Of a stretch of 5,018 nucleotides of DNA, positions 1 to 5,018 are shown one piece after another. The stretch covers positions 1 through 5,018 of the forward strand of contig JAGQOI010000028.1 of the NCBI GenBank assembly GCA_020427625.1, read 5' to 3'. Position 1 is the first letter of the stretch. The number at the start of each line of letters is the position of its first letter. The notes under the pieces were generated by a model. The model was not told where the DNA came from and searched no databases. It saw only the letters and a list, made by a program, of their open reading frames with translations. Source of the stretch: Phycisphaerales bacterium (GTDB taxonomy: Bacteria; Planctomycetota; Phycisphaerae; Phycisphaerales; SM1A02). The translations under genes and the position numbers were made by a program.

Positions 1-355
1 GCCGCGGCTCCGCGGCACCGTGCACCCGGTACACCTTCTCGGTCATCGCGTCGAGACGGGGGAGTTCGGTGCGCAGGTACGCGTGATGCTCGCGCTCGAT
101 GTGATCCGCGAGGTCGGTCAGGCTGAGCGCATCGGCGTCGACCATGTCCTCCGACCGGCCACCCTCGGCGTCCGCCTTCCGAAGCAGCTCGATCACGGTC
201 AGGGGGTCGAGCCCGCGGGTCGCGCAGGCGTCCCGCAGGGGCTTCCTGCCTCCACAGCAGTAGTCGATCCTGAGTGCCTCGAACACCCGTGACCGGCCGG
301 GGCGTTCGGTCACGAGCCGGCCAACCGTGGCCTGGGGGTCGATCGTCGTGTCCAT
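1..355 (-). CDS. ric: Ric/YtfE/ScdA-type di-iron Fe-S cluster repair protein, 3' end cut off by window edge
   Basis: The reverse strand reads from ATG at 355-353 and stays open to the window edge, giving 118 residues. The N-terminal part (about residues 1-60) is a ScdA_N/DUF542 domain carrying the signature DYCCGGRKPL with the Cys33-Cys34 pair. A hemerythrin-like domain then begins near residue 75 with HIEREHHAYL (His85, His90, His91) and continues into KVYRVHG (His112), where the family has its first metal-binding histidines. Known members are cytoplasmic di-iron proteins of about 220-250 residues, induced by NO and oxidative stress and implicated in repair of damaged Fe-S clusters and NO chemistry. 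About half the protein, including the later His/Glu ligands, lies outside the window. The start is supported by GAGGAA (complement of 361-366) five bases upstream. It is divergent from an Rrf2 regulator, a frequent arrangement for this family, and regulation by that protein is inferred. Family assignment is confident; exact function is by homology. Confidence 0.93.
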   Translation of the reverse strand, partial: MDTTIDPQATVGRLVTERPGRSRVFEALRIDYCCGGRKPLRDACATRGLDPLTVIELLRKADAEGGRSEDMVDADALSLTDLADHIEREHHAYLRTELPRLDAMTEKVYRVHGAAEPR

Positions 356-403
356 GGTCGTTCCTCGAGGGTGGAAAGGGGGGTGATGACAAAAGAGTGA
401 TTC

Positions 404-419
404 AGGGCTTTGATGCCCT
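404..419. promoter_or_regulatory. Inverted repeat AGGGC-N6-GCCCT, candidate operator
   Basis: A perfect 5-base inverted repeat (AGGGC at 404-408, GCCCT at 415-419) surrounds TTTGAT. It lies immediately upstream of the plus-strand -35 box and just downstream of the predicted ric transcription start. A bound protein there could block ric and also influence the regulator's own promoter. It does not match the FNR/DNR box (TTGAT-N4-ATCAA) and I do not recognise it as a published Rrf2 site. A five-base arm can arise by chance, so position is the main support. Confidence 0.35.
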
Positions 420-420
420 C

Positions 421-449
421 TTGACCTATTTATAGCCGTCTCCTACCGT
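421..449 (+). promoter_or_regulatory. Probable sigma70-type promoter for the Rrf2-led gene set
   Basis: A -35 box TTGACC (421-426) is followed by a 17-base spacer and a -10 box TACCGT (444-449). The -35 matches the consensus at five of six positions, but the -10 matches at only three, so the call is moderate. Transcription would start near 456, downstream of the ATG at 450. The first usable start would then be the TTG at 483, which agrees with the Shine-Dalgarno evidence. No other convincing promoter was seen before the later plus-strand genes. Confidence 0.5.
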
Positions 450-456
450 ATGTCCA
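429..456 (-). promoter_or_regulatory. Probable sigma70-type promoter for ric
   Basis: Read on the minus strand, TGGACA (456-451) and TATAAA (434-429) are separated by 16 bases. Each differs from the consensus hexamer at one position. Transcription would begin near 422, leaving a leader of about 67 bases before the ric ATG at 355. The boxes interleave with those of the plus-strand promoter, so the two polymerases would compete for the same DNA. Confidence 0.55.
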
Positions 457-470
457 GTGACAGCGACTTC

Positions 471-476
471 GGAGGA
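471..476 (+). promoter_or_regulatory. Shine-Dalgarno site that fixes the TTG start of the Rrf2 gene
   Basis: GGAGGA lies six bases before TTG at 483. The upstream in-frame ATG at 450 has no comparable site and falls before the predicted transcription start. Starting at TTG also gives the N-terminus MKLFSDACEYGLRA, which matches the usual MKL...EYALRA opening of Rrf2 proteins. Confidence 0.75.
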
Positions 477-482
477 CCCGGT

Positions 483-950
483 TTGAAGCTCTTTTCGGAC
501 GCCTGCGAGTACGGATTGAGGGCCACGGTCTGGCTGGGCCAGCGGGTCGGGGAGACGCACAAGGTCCGCGAGATCGCGGCGGGAACGCACGCCTCCGCCG
601 GCTACCTCGTCAAGGTGCTCCAGCGCCTCGCCAAGGCCGGCATTCTGTCGGCCCAGCGCGGGAGCCAGGGCGGGTTCACGCTCGAGCGGGCGCCGGAGGC
701 GTTGACCGTTCTCGACGTCATCAACGCCGTCGATCCGATCGAGCGCATCGAAACCTGTCCCCTCGGACTCGATTCGCACGGGGCGCATCTGTGCCCCCTG
801 CATCGGCGGATCGACGACGCGATGGCGCTGATCGAGGACGGCTTCGGCGCCGTCACCATCGCGGAACTCATCAACGAACCGACGCGATCGCGGCTCCTCT
901 GCAACGGTCTGCGCGTGGACCCGTCGCCCGCCGCCGGGAAGGAGGCGTGA
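483..950 (+). CDS. Rrf2-family transcriptional regulator, probable Fe-S or redox/NO sensor
   Basis: From the TTG start the protein has 155 residues, normal for Rrf2/IscR/NsrR regulators. The winged helix occupies about residues 1-70, with a recognition region near HASAGYLVKVLQRL and the wing QRGSQGGFTL (58-67). The sensor segment has Cys92, Cys104 and His107 (ETCPLGL...HLCPLHRR), the spacing of three of the four IscR [2Fe-2S] ligands. The position of IscR Cys98 is serine here, with His99 and His102 nearby. Cys8 and Cys140 are additional cysteines. The family binds DNA as dimers and switches with cluster state. The ligand here could be an unusual 2Fe-2S cluster, and NO, O2, iron or redox sensing cannot be separated by sequence. 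It is divergent from ric and ends three bases before a hemerythrin gene, so NO or iron stress is the favoured signal. An ATG at 450 would add 11 residues but is less likely. Confidence 0.88.
   Translation: MKLFSDACEYGLRATVWLGQRVGETHKVREIAAGTHASAGYLVKVLQRLAKAGILSAQRGSQGGFTLERAPEALTVLDVINAVDPIERIETCPLGLDSHGAHLCPLHRRIDDAMALIEDGFGAVTIAELINEPTRSRLLCNGLRVDPSPAAGKEA
939..945 (+). promoter_or_regulatory. Strong Shine-Dalgarno site for the hemerythrin gene inside the Rrf2 3' end
   Basis: AAGGAGG lies within the last codons of the Rrf2 gene and eight bases before ATG 954. This supports tight co-translation of regulator and hemerythrin from one message. Confidence 0.7.
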
Positions 951-953
951 TCG

Positions 954-1442
954 ATGCCGGAATTCGAACACCCCCCGATTGCCCGACACGACGCCTTGGC
1001 GCCGCTCAGCCGCGATCACTACGGCGGCCTCGTCCAGGCACGTCATCTGATCCGCGCCGCCGACGGCGACGATGTGGCGCGCCGAAAGGCGATCGCACAG
1101 TTCGTCGACGCCTGGGACCGCGAGATCGCCGAACACTTCCGAGACGAGGAGCGGCTGCTCGGTGCACTGATGGACGAAGCGGATCGCCGGCGACTCCTCG
1201 ACGAGCACGCCCGACTGTCCGCGCTCGCGTCCGAGGCCCGGACGATGAGACGACACGTCGATCCCGATCCATCGGCGCTGCGGCAGCTCGGCGAGGCGCT
1301 GGAACAGCACATCCGCTGGGAAGAGCGGCACCTGTTCAACCGACTCCAGGACCGGCTCGGCGCGGCACGACTCGCCGAACTGCAACGTCAGTCGGCGCGG
1401 CTCGAGGCGTCTCGACCACGCCACGTGAAGCGAACCCCGTAG
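954..1442 (+). CDS. Stand-alone hemerythrin HHE cation-binding domain protein
   Basis: The 162-residue protein is a single hemerythrin-like four-helix bundle with a short basic tail. Candidate metal ligands fall in the family pattern: His22 (SRDHYGG), His61 with Glu65 (HFRDE), His85 (LLDEHARL), and His119 with Glu123 (HIRWE). A complete H...HxxxE...H...HxxxE set therefore predicts a non-heme di-iron site. No signal peptide or membrane segment is seen, so it should be cytoplasmic. Family members bind O2, NO or iron, or assist iron and nitrosative stress defence; which applies here cannot be read from sequence. The gene lies three bases after the Rrf2 stop with a strong ribosome site, so the two are almost surely co-transcribed. 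With Ric on the other side, two distinct hemerythrin-fold proteins flank the regulator. It lacks the ScdA_N CC motif, so it is not a second Ric. Confidence 0.88.
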   Translation: MPEFEHPPIARHDALAPLSRDHYGGLVQARHLIRAADGDDVARRKAIAQFVDAWDREIAEHFRDEERLLGALMDEADRRRLLDEHARLSALASEARTMRRHVDPDPSALRQLGEALEQHIRWEERHLFNRLQDRLGAARLAELQRQSARLEASRPRHVKRTP

Positions 1443-1495
1443 CGACGCCGCGAGGCCGCGACGCTCGGGACACGACACCTCCCCCGGAACGATCG

Positions 1496-2953
1496 ATGCA
1501 GAAGCGAAGAAGCTGGGCCGAGCCCTACAAGATCAAGATGGTCGAGCACCTCCGCATGACGACGCCCGAAGATCGGGAACGCGCCATTGCGGAGGCCGGC
1601 TACAACACGTTCCTTCTGCGCAGCGACGACGTCTACATCGACCTGCTGACCGACTCGGGCACCAACGCCATGAGCGATCGCCAGTGGGCCGGACTGCTGC
1701 TCGGCGACGAAGCCTACGCGGGATCCAGGAACTACTTCCACCTCGAAGACGTCGTCCGCCGCCGCTACGGATACCGGCATCTGATCCCGACCCACCAGGG
1801 ACGCGGCGCCGAGCATCTGCTCAGCCAGTTGTGCATCTCGCCCGGCGATTCCGTCCCCGGCAACATGTACTTCACGACGACCAAGCATCATCAGGAACTC
1901 GCCGGCGGACGATTCGTGGACGTCATCATCGACGAAGCCCACGATCCGACCAGCGAGCATCCGTTCAAGGGCAACGTCGATCTCGTCAAGATGCAGCGGC
2001 TCATCGACGAGGTCGGTCCCGAACGCATCCCCTATCTCTCGCTCGAGACGAACGTCAACATGGCCGGCGGCCAACCGTGCTCGCTGGAGAACATCCGCGC
2101 GGCCTGCGCCCTCTGCCACGAGCATTCGATCCCCGTGTTCCTCGACGCGACGCGCGCCGTCGAGAATGCCTACTTCATCAGGGAACGCGAACCCGGGTAC
2201 GAGACCGCCTCCGTTGCCGACATCCTCAGGGAGATCTGTTCGCACGCGGACGGATGCACGATGTCCGCCAAGAAGGATGCGCTCGTCAACATCGGCGGCT
2301 TCCTCGCGGTCAACGACGACACACTCGCGGAACGGGCCCGCAATCTCTGCGTCGTGTACGAGGGGCTCCACACGTACGGCGGACTCGCCGGCCGCGACCT
2401 GGAGGCGATGGCGATCGGGATCGAGGAGTCGGTCGAGTACGATCACATTCGCGCCAGGGTCGGCCAGGTGCACTACCTCGGAAGGCGACTCATGGATGCC
2501 GGCGTCCCGATCGTGCGACCGATCGGCGGTCACGGCGTGTTCGTGGACGCGGCCCGGTTCCTGCCGCATCTCCCCCGTGAGCAGTTCCCGGCTCAGGCCC
2601 TGACCGCGGCCCTCTACGCGGAGTCGGGCGTCCGATCCATGGAGCGGGGCGCGGTCTCCGTCGGTCGCGATCGAGAAACCGGCGAGAACGTCTACCCGGC
2701 GCTGGAACTGGTTCGCCTGACGCTCCCGCGGCGCGTGTACACGCAGGCCCATCTCGACGTCACGGCCGAGTCGATCGTCGATCTCCACGCGGATCCCGAG
2801 CGGGTCGTCGGTCTGGAGATGACCTACGAGCCGGCGCACCTGCGGTTCTTCCAGGCCCGATTCAGGCCGGTCGTCGGTTCCGTCGTCCTGCGACGCCGGC
2901 GGCAGGGCGCGCCGGCGACGGAACCAGCGGCGGCGGGATCGACGATCCCATGA
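1496..2953 (+). CDS. tpl: Tyrosine phenol-lyase (beta-tyrosinase), PLP-dependent
   Basis: This 485-residue protein aligns, from memory and without gaps at an offset of +3, to Citrobacter freundii tyrosine phenol-lyase (456 residues). Tpl cleaves L-tyrosine to phenol, pyruvate and ammonia in the cytoplasm. Mapped positions are all kept: Thr52, Tyr74, Phe126, Thr127, Asn188, Asp217, Arg220, the PLP lysine Lys260 (SAKKD), Arg384 and Arg407, with Phe451-Phe452 near the end. Arg384 in SMERG contacts the phenol ring and separates Tpl from tryptophanase, which has VEIG there. The motif MYFTTT is also Tpl-like. ATG 1496 gives the family N-terminus; its ribosome site is weak (GGAA, 1486-1489). The conserved part ends near residue 458, followed by about 27 extra residues rich in Arg, Ala and Pro. 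The frame is open upstream to 791, but that stretch is a shadow of other genes. The stop overlaps the next start by four bases. Confidence 0.93.
   Translation: MQKRRSWAEPYKIKMVEHLRMTTPEDRERAIAEAGYNTFLLRSDDVYIDLLTDSGTNAMSDRQWAGLLLGDEAYAGSRNYFHLEDVVRRRYGYRHLIPTHQGRGAEHLLSQLCISPGDSVPGNMYFTTTKHHQELAGGRFVDVIIDEAHDPTSEHPFKGNVDLVKMQRLIDEVGPERIPYLSLETNVNMAGGQPCSLENIRAACALCHEHSIPVFLDATRAVENAYFIREREPGYETASVADILREICSHADGCTMSAKKDALVNIGGFLAVNDDTLAERARNLCVVYEGLHTYGGLAGRDLEAMAIGIEESVEYDHIRARVGQVHYLGRRLMDAGVPIVRPIGGHGVFVDAARFLPHLPREQFPAQALTAALYAESGVRSMERGAVSVGRDRETGENVYPALELVRLTLPRRVYTQAHLDVTAESIVDLHADPERVVGLEMTYEPAHLRFFQARFRPVVGSVVLRRRRQGAPATEPAAAGSTIP
2935..2949 (+). other. Inverted repeat abutting the polyferredoxin start codon
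   Basis: GGGATC (2935-2940) and GATCCC (2944-2949) form a perfect six-base stem with a three-base loop, ending directly before ATG 2950. The only Shine-Dalgarno-like bases for that gene (GCGGGA, 2934-2938) lie in the left arm. A ribosome finishing the lyase would melt the hairpin, so it may enforce translational coupling. This function is inferred. Confidence 0.4.
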
Positions 2954-4635
2954 CTCCGCGTCCGGATCTTGCGCTGCCGCAGGTGACGCCGGGCACGTCG
3001 CCGCCGCGGCCGCGGCGGCAGTACGTTCGATGGCGTGTCGCGTCGCTCATCGGCGTGCACGTGCTCTTCGCGATCCACGTGGCGCACTGGCGACTCGCCG
3101 GCAAGACGGTCGCGCCGCTCGAGCTCAACGAGGTGATGCACACGCTCGAGCTGGGCGTCGTGACGGCCGGATTCGTGCTCATGGCGCTCATCGTGCTCTC
3201 CGTCACCGTGTTCGGACGCTTCTTCTGTTCGTGGGGATGTCACATCCTGGCCCTCCAGGATCTGTGCGCGGGCATCCTCCGGAAGCTCCGGATTCGCGCG
3301 AAACCCGTGCGATCGCGCGTGCTGCTGCTGGTCGCACCGGGCGCGATGCTCTACATGTTCGTGTGGCCCCAGGTGAGCCGGCTCATCGAAGGACGGCCGC
3401 GGCCGACCCTCCGGCTGCTCGACGACACCGGCGGGTGGGCGTCGTTCGTGACCGACGACTTCTGGCGGAATCTCCCCGGGCCCGGCATGGCACTGCTCAC
3501 GCTCTTCGTCTGCGGCTTCGCGATCGTGTACGTCCTCGGAACGCGGTCGTTCTGCCAGTATGCCTGCCCGTACGGCGCGGTGTTCGGGATCATGGATCGG
3601 TTCGCGCCGGGACGGATCAAGGTCGATCCGGACAAGTGCACGCAGTGCGGCGTGTGCACGGGAGTGTGTGAATCCCATGTCCGCGTGCACGAGGAGATCG
3701 CCCGGCACGGTCGAGTGGTGGACGCGGCCTGTCTCAAGGACCTTGACTGCGTCACCGCATGCCCCGAGCAGGCGCTGTCGTACGGCTGGACGCAACCATC
3801 GCTGCTGGCGTCGCTCCGGCCCGGCCGGCGACGGTTGCCGTACGACTTCACCGTCGGCGAAGACGTGCTGATGGTCGCCGTGTTCGTCGTCGGGCTCGCG
3901 ACCTTCCGCGGGTTGTACGGGCGCGTGCCGTTCCTGCTCGCACTGGCGGTGTCCGGAATCCTGGCGTATTTCGCCGTTCTGGCCCTTCGGCTCGACCGAC
4001 GTCCGAACGTGCGCTTCAACCGCTTTCAACTCAAGGTGCGCGGGCGCGTGACGCGCCAGGGTCGCGCCTTCGCCGTCATGGCGCTGCTGGTCCTGGCCGC
4101 CGTGCTGCACTCGGGATTCATCCGCTATCACGAGGTCCGGGGCGGGCGCGCGCTGAAGCAGGCGGAGGTGATGTTCGCGCGCGGCGACGACGGGGCGGAC
4201 GTCGAGGTCGCCGCGCGAAGAGCGCTCGGACACTTCGACCTCTGTGCGCGCTGGGGACTGCTGACCGCCCCCGGTCACCATGCGCGCACGGCGGCGGCGT
4301 GGTGGGGTGCCGGGGACGCGCCGGCCGCCGAGCGAAGCTGGTCCCTTGCGATCGAGCAGGATCCGGAGGATCAGGACTCGCGCCTGAAGCTCGCCGCATC
4401 GCTGTTGCAGCGGGGCAGAGCCGATCTCGCGCAGTCGTTCCTGCGCCAGGTCACGACCGCCCGCGAGCGCTCCGAGAAGGACGCGGGACGATACGCGCAC
4501 TATCGCGGATCGGCGTGGCACATGCTGGGATCCCTCGCGTCGGCGCGCGGCGATCTCGCGTCGGCTCGCGCGGCCTTCGATGCCGCCGCGGTCGAGGAAC
4601 GGCGGCTCAGGTCGCTGACGGGCACTTCGCCATAG
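2950..4635 (+). CDS. Membrane 4Fe-4S polyferredoxin-like protein (NapH/NosR/CcoG type) with TPR-like C-terminal tail
   Basis: The 561-residue protein has a basic, proline-rich N-terminus and hydrophobic segments near residues 29-47, 66-88, 122-140, 179-197, 305-322, 327-346 and 373-390. Between them lie the NapH/NosR/CcoG hallmarks FCSWGCH (Cys93, Cys97) and FCQYACPYGA (Cys202, Cys206). A ferredoxin domain follows: first cluster CTQCGVCTGVC (Cys230, 233, 236, 240), then CLKDLDCVTACP (Cys261, Cys267, Cys271), where the second cysteine is Asp264. Residues 400-550 are soluble and helical, with repeats such as AGDAPAAERSWSLAIEQDPE and ARGDLASARAAFDAAA typical of TPR units. Relatives move electrons between quinol and periplasmic or cytoplasmic reductases, or help copper-oxidase assembly; the partner here is unknown. 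Its start overlaps the tyrosine phenol-lyase stop (ATGA), and a second lyase follows after 32 bases, so it is locked into this operon. Family is confident, specific role is not. Confidence 0.87.
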   Translation: MTPRPDLALPQVTPGTSPPRPRRQYVRWRVASLIGVHVLFAIHVAHWRLAGKTVAPLELNEVMHTLELGVVTAGFVLMALIVLSVTVFGRFFCSWGCHILALQDLCAGILRKLRIRAKPVRSRVLLLVAPGAMLYMFVWPQVSRLIEGRPRPTLRLLDDTGGWASFVTDDFWRNLPGPGMALLTLFVCGFAIVYVLGTRSFCQYACPYGAVFGIMDRFAPGRIKVDPDKCTQCGVCTGVCESHVRVHEEIARHGRVVDAACLKDLDCVTACPEQALSYGWTQPSLLASLRPGRRRLPYDFTVGEDVLMVAVFVVGLATFRGLYGRVPFLLALAVSGILAYFAVLALRLDRRPNVRFNRFQLKVRGRVTRQGRAFAVMALLVLAAVLHSGFIRYHEVRGGRALKQAEVMFARGDDGADVEVAARRALGHFDLCARWGLLTAPGHHARTAAAWWGAGDAPAAERSWSLAIEQDPEDQDSRLKLAASLLQRGRADLAQSFLRQVTTARERSEKDAGRYAHYRGSAWHMLGSLASARGDLASARAAFDAAAVEERRLRSLTGTSP

Positions 4636-4667
4636 GACGCACTCCTGCATGGGCAAGGCGGCATTTC

Positions 4668-5018
4668 GTGAAGACGATCATCGAACCATTCCGCATCAAG
4701 ACCGTCGAGCCGATTCGCCTGTCATCGCGTGCGCATCGGCGCGAGCAACTTGCGCTCGCCGGATTCAACCTGTTCCGCATCCCGGCGGAGCACGTGATCA
4801 TCGACCTCCTGACCGACTCGGGCACCGGCGCCATGAGCAGCGCGCAGTGGGCCGGCGTCATGCAGGGCGATGAGTCGTACGCCGGCGCGTCGAGCTACTA
4901 CCGCTTTGCCGCCGCCGTATTCGAACTCACGGGCTTCGAGAACGTGCTCCCCACCCATCAGGGGCGGGCGAGCGAGCGCCTGCTGGTGGAGGCGCTGATC
5001 GGCAGCGGCGATGCCGGA
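4668..5018 (+). CDS. Second beta-eliminating lyase (tryptophanase-like / tyrosine phenol-lyase family), N-terminal part only
   Basis: The frame opens at GTG 4668 and runs to the window edge, giving 117 residues, about a quarter of the usual 456-475. The start is supported by AAGGCGG six bases upstream and by immediate family homology: EPFRIKTVEPIRLSSRAHRR resembles the opening of E. coli tryptophanase. The core motifs IIDLLTDSGTGAMSSAQWAG, GDESYAGASSYY and PTHQGRASE follow, with Thr49, Tyr71 and Arg100 at conserved active-site positions. TDSGTGA, SYY and the SSRAHR stretch lean toward tryptophanase, which yields indole, pyruvate and ammonia. The deciding residues (PLP lysine and the SMERG versus VEIG site) lie beyond the window, so the substrate is open. 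GAE after THQGR is replaced by ASE, and the usual GYN by GFN, so it is a diverged paralog of the 1496-2953 gene rather than a recent duplicate. An ATG at 4649 is in another frame and is not its start. Confidence 0.85.
   Translation, partial: MKTIIEPFRIKTVEPIRLSSRAHRREQLALAGFNLFRIPAEHVIIDLLTDSGTGAMSSAQWAGVMQGDESYAGASSYYRFAAAVFELTGFENVLPTHQGRASERLLVEALIGSGDAG

Larger units (their letters stand above)
356..482. promoter_or_regulatory. Divergent ric / Rrf2-regulator control region
   Basis: This is the only sizeable non-coding stretch in the window. It is locally much more AT-rich around 387-435 than the surrounding genes. It contains two oppositely oriented sigma70-like promoters that overlap each other (421-449 plus and 429-456 minus). 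It also holds the inverted repeat AGGGC-TTTGAT-GCCCT at 404-419 and a short palindrome CTAT-TT-ATAG at 426-435 inside both promoters. One regulator bound here could control both directions, and the divergent Rrf2 gene is the natural candidate. Promoter and operator calls are by eye and untested. Confidence 0.65.

Noticed and set aside
20..292. 90-codon plus-strand frame opposite ric
   Set aside because: The minus strand encodes the unmistakable CCGG and hemerythrin motifs of Ric; the plus frame has none.
381..419. FNR/DNR-type box in the divergent region
   Set aside because: Several TGAT words occur, but no TTGAT-N4-ATCAA arrangement is present on either strand.
1441..1465. GC-rich imperfect hairpin just after the hemerythrin stop, possible terminator
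   Set aside because: The stem has internal mismatches and no following T-run, so it does not support a transcription stop between the hemerythrin and lyase genes.
426..1478. 350-codon minus-strand frame spanning the Rrf2 and hemerythrin genes
   Set aside because: It crosses the divergent promoter and two well-supported plus-strand genes, and its translation has no family signature.
791..1495. Upstream extension of the tyrosine phenol-lyase frame by 235 codons
   Set aside because: This stretch is Arg/Pro-rich shadow of the Rrf2 and hemerythrin genes; family homology begins right after ATG 1496.
1388..2839. 483-codon open frame on the minus strand opposite tyrosine phenol-lyase
   Set aside because: It lies exactly antisense to a gene with gapless family homology and shows no domain features.
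2824..4656. 610-codon open frame on the minus strand opposite the polyferredoxin gene
   Set aside because: Its product is low-complexity, rich in Arg, His, Glu and Pro, with no recognisable motif. The plus-strand frame has clear Fe-S motifs and membrane segments. It is a by-product of GC-biased codon third positions.
4649..4873. 74-codon plus-strand frame starting at ATG 4649
   Set aside because: It is out of frame with the second lyase, whose homology begins at GTG 4668.

Overview
This is a high-GC, densely packed bacterial window. It holds one truncated gene on the minus strand and five co-directional genes on the plus strand, the last of them truncated. No rRNA, tRNA, CRISPR, IS or phage signature is visible. 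Codon usage is strongly GC-biased throughout, so nearly every gene casts long open frames on the other strand. The gene set suggests a free-living bacterium with micro-oxic or anaerobic capability. Planctomycetota (Phycisphaerae-like) is my best guess, but it rests only on a general impression of the protein styles and is weak.

Layout. (a) 1-355, minus: 5' part of a Ric/YtfE/ScdA-type di-iron protein linked to nitrosative stress and Fe-S repair. (b) 356-482: divergent control region with two back-to-back sigma70-like promoters and a short perfect inverted repeat. (c) 483-950, plus: Rrf2-family Fe-S-type regulator, starting at TTG. (d) 954-1442: stand-alone hemerythrin HHE-domain protein. (e) 1496-2953: tyrosine phenol-lyase, a PLP enzyme that retains every catalytic position I can map. 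(f) 2950-4635: membrane polyferredoxin-like protein of the NapH/NosR/CcoG type with a TPR-like C-terminal tail; it overlaps the lyase gene by 4 bases. (g) 4668-5018: N-terminal quarter of a second beta-eliminating lyase (tryptophanase/TPL family), starting at GTG.

How they may work together. The Rrf2 protein is the obvious candidate sensor for NO, O2, iron or redox state. It is divergent from Ric and runs straight into a hemerythrin, two classic NO/O2/iron-handling partners. More unusual is that the same strand then continues, with gaps of 3 and 53 bases, a 4-base overlap and a 32-base gap, into two aromatic-amino-acid lyases flanking a membrane Fe-S electron-transfer protein. The likely products are phenol or indole plus pyruvate and ammonia. 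That an Fe-S sensor links respiratory or nitrosative state to tyrosine/tryptophan breakdown is my inference. It is the most interesting hypothesis in the window.
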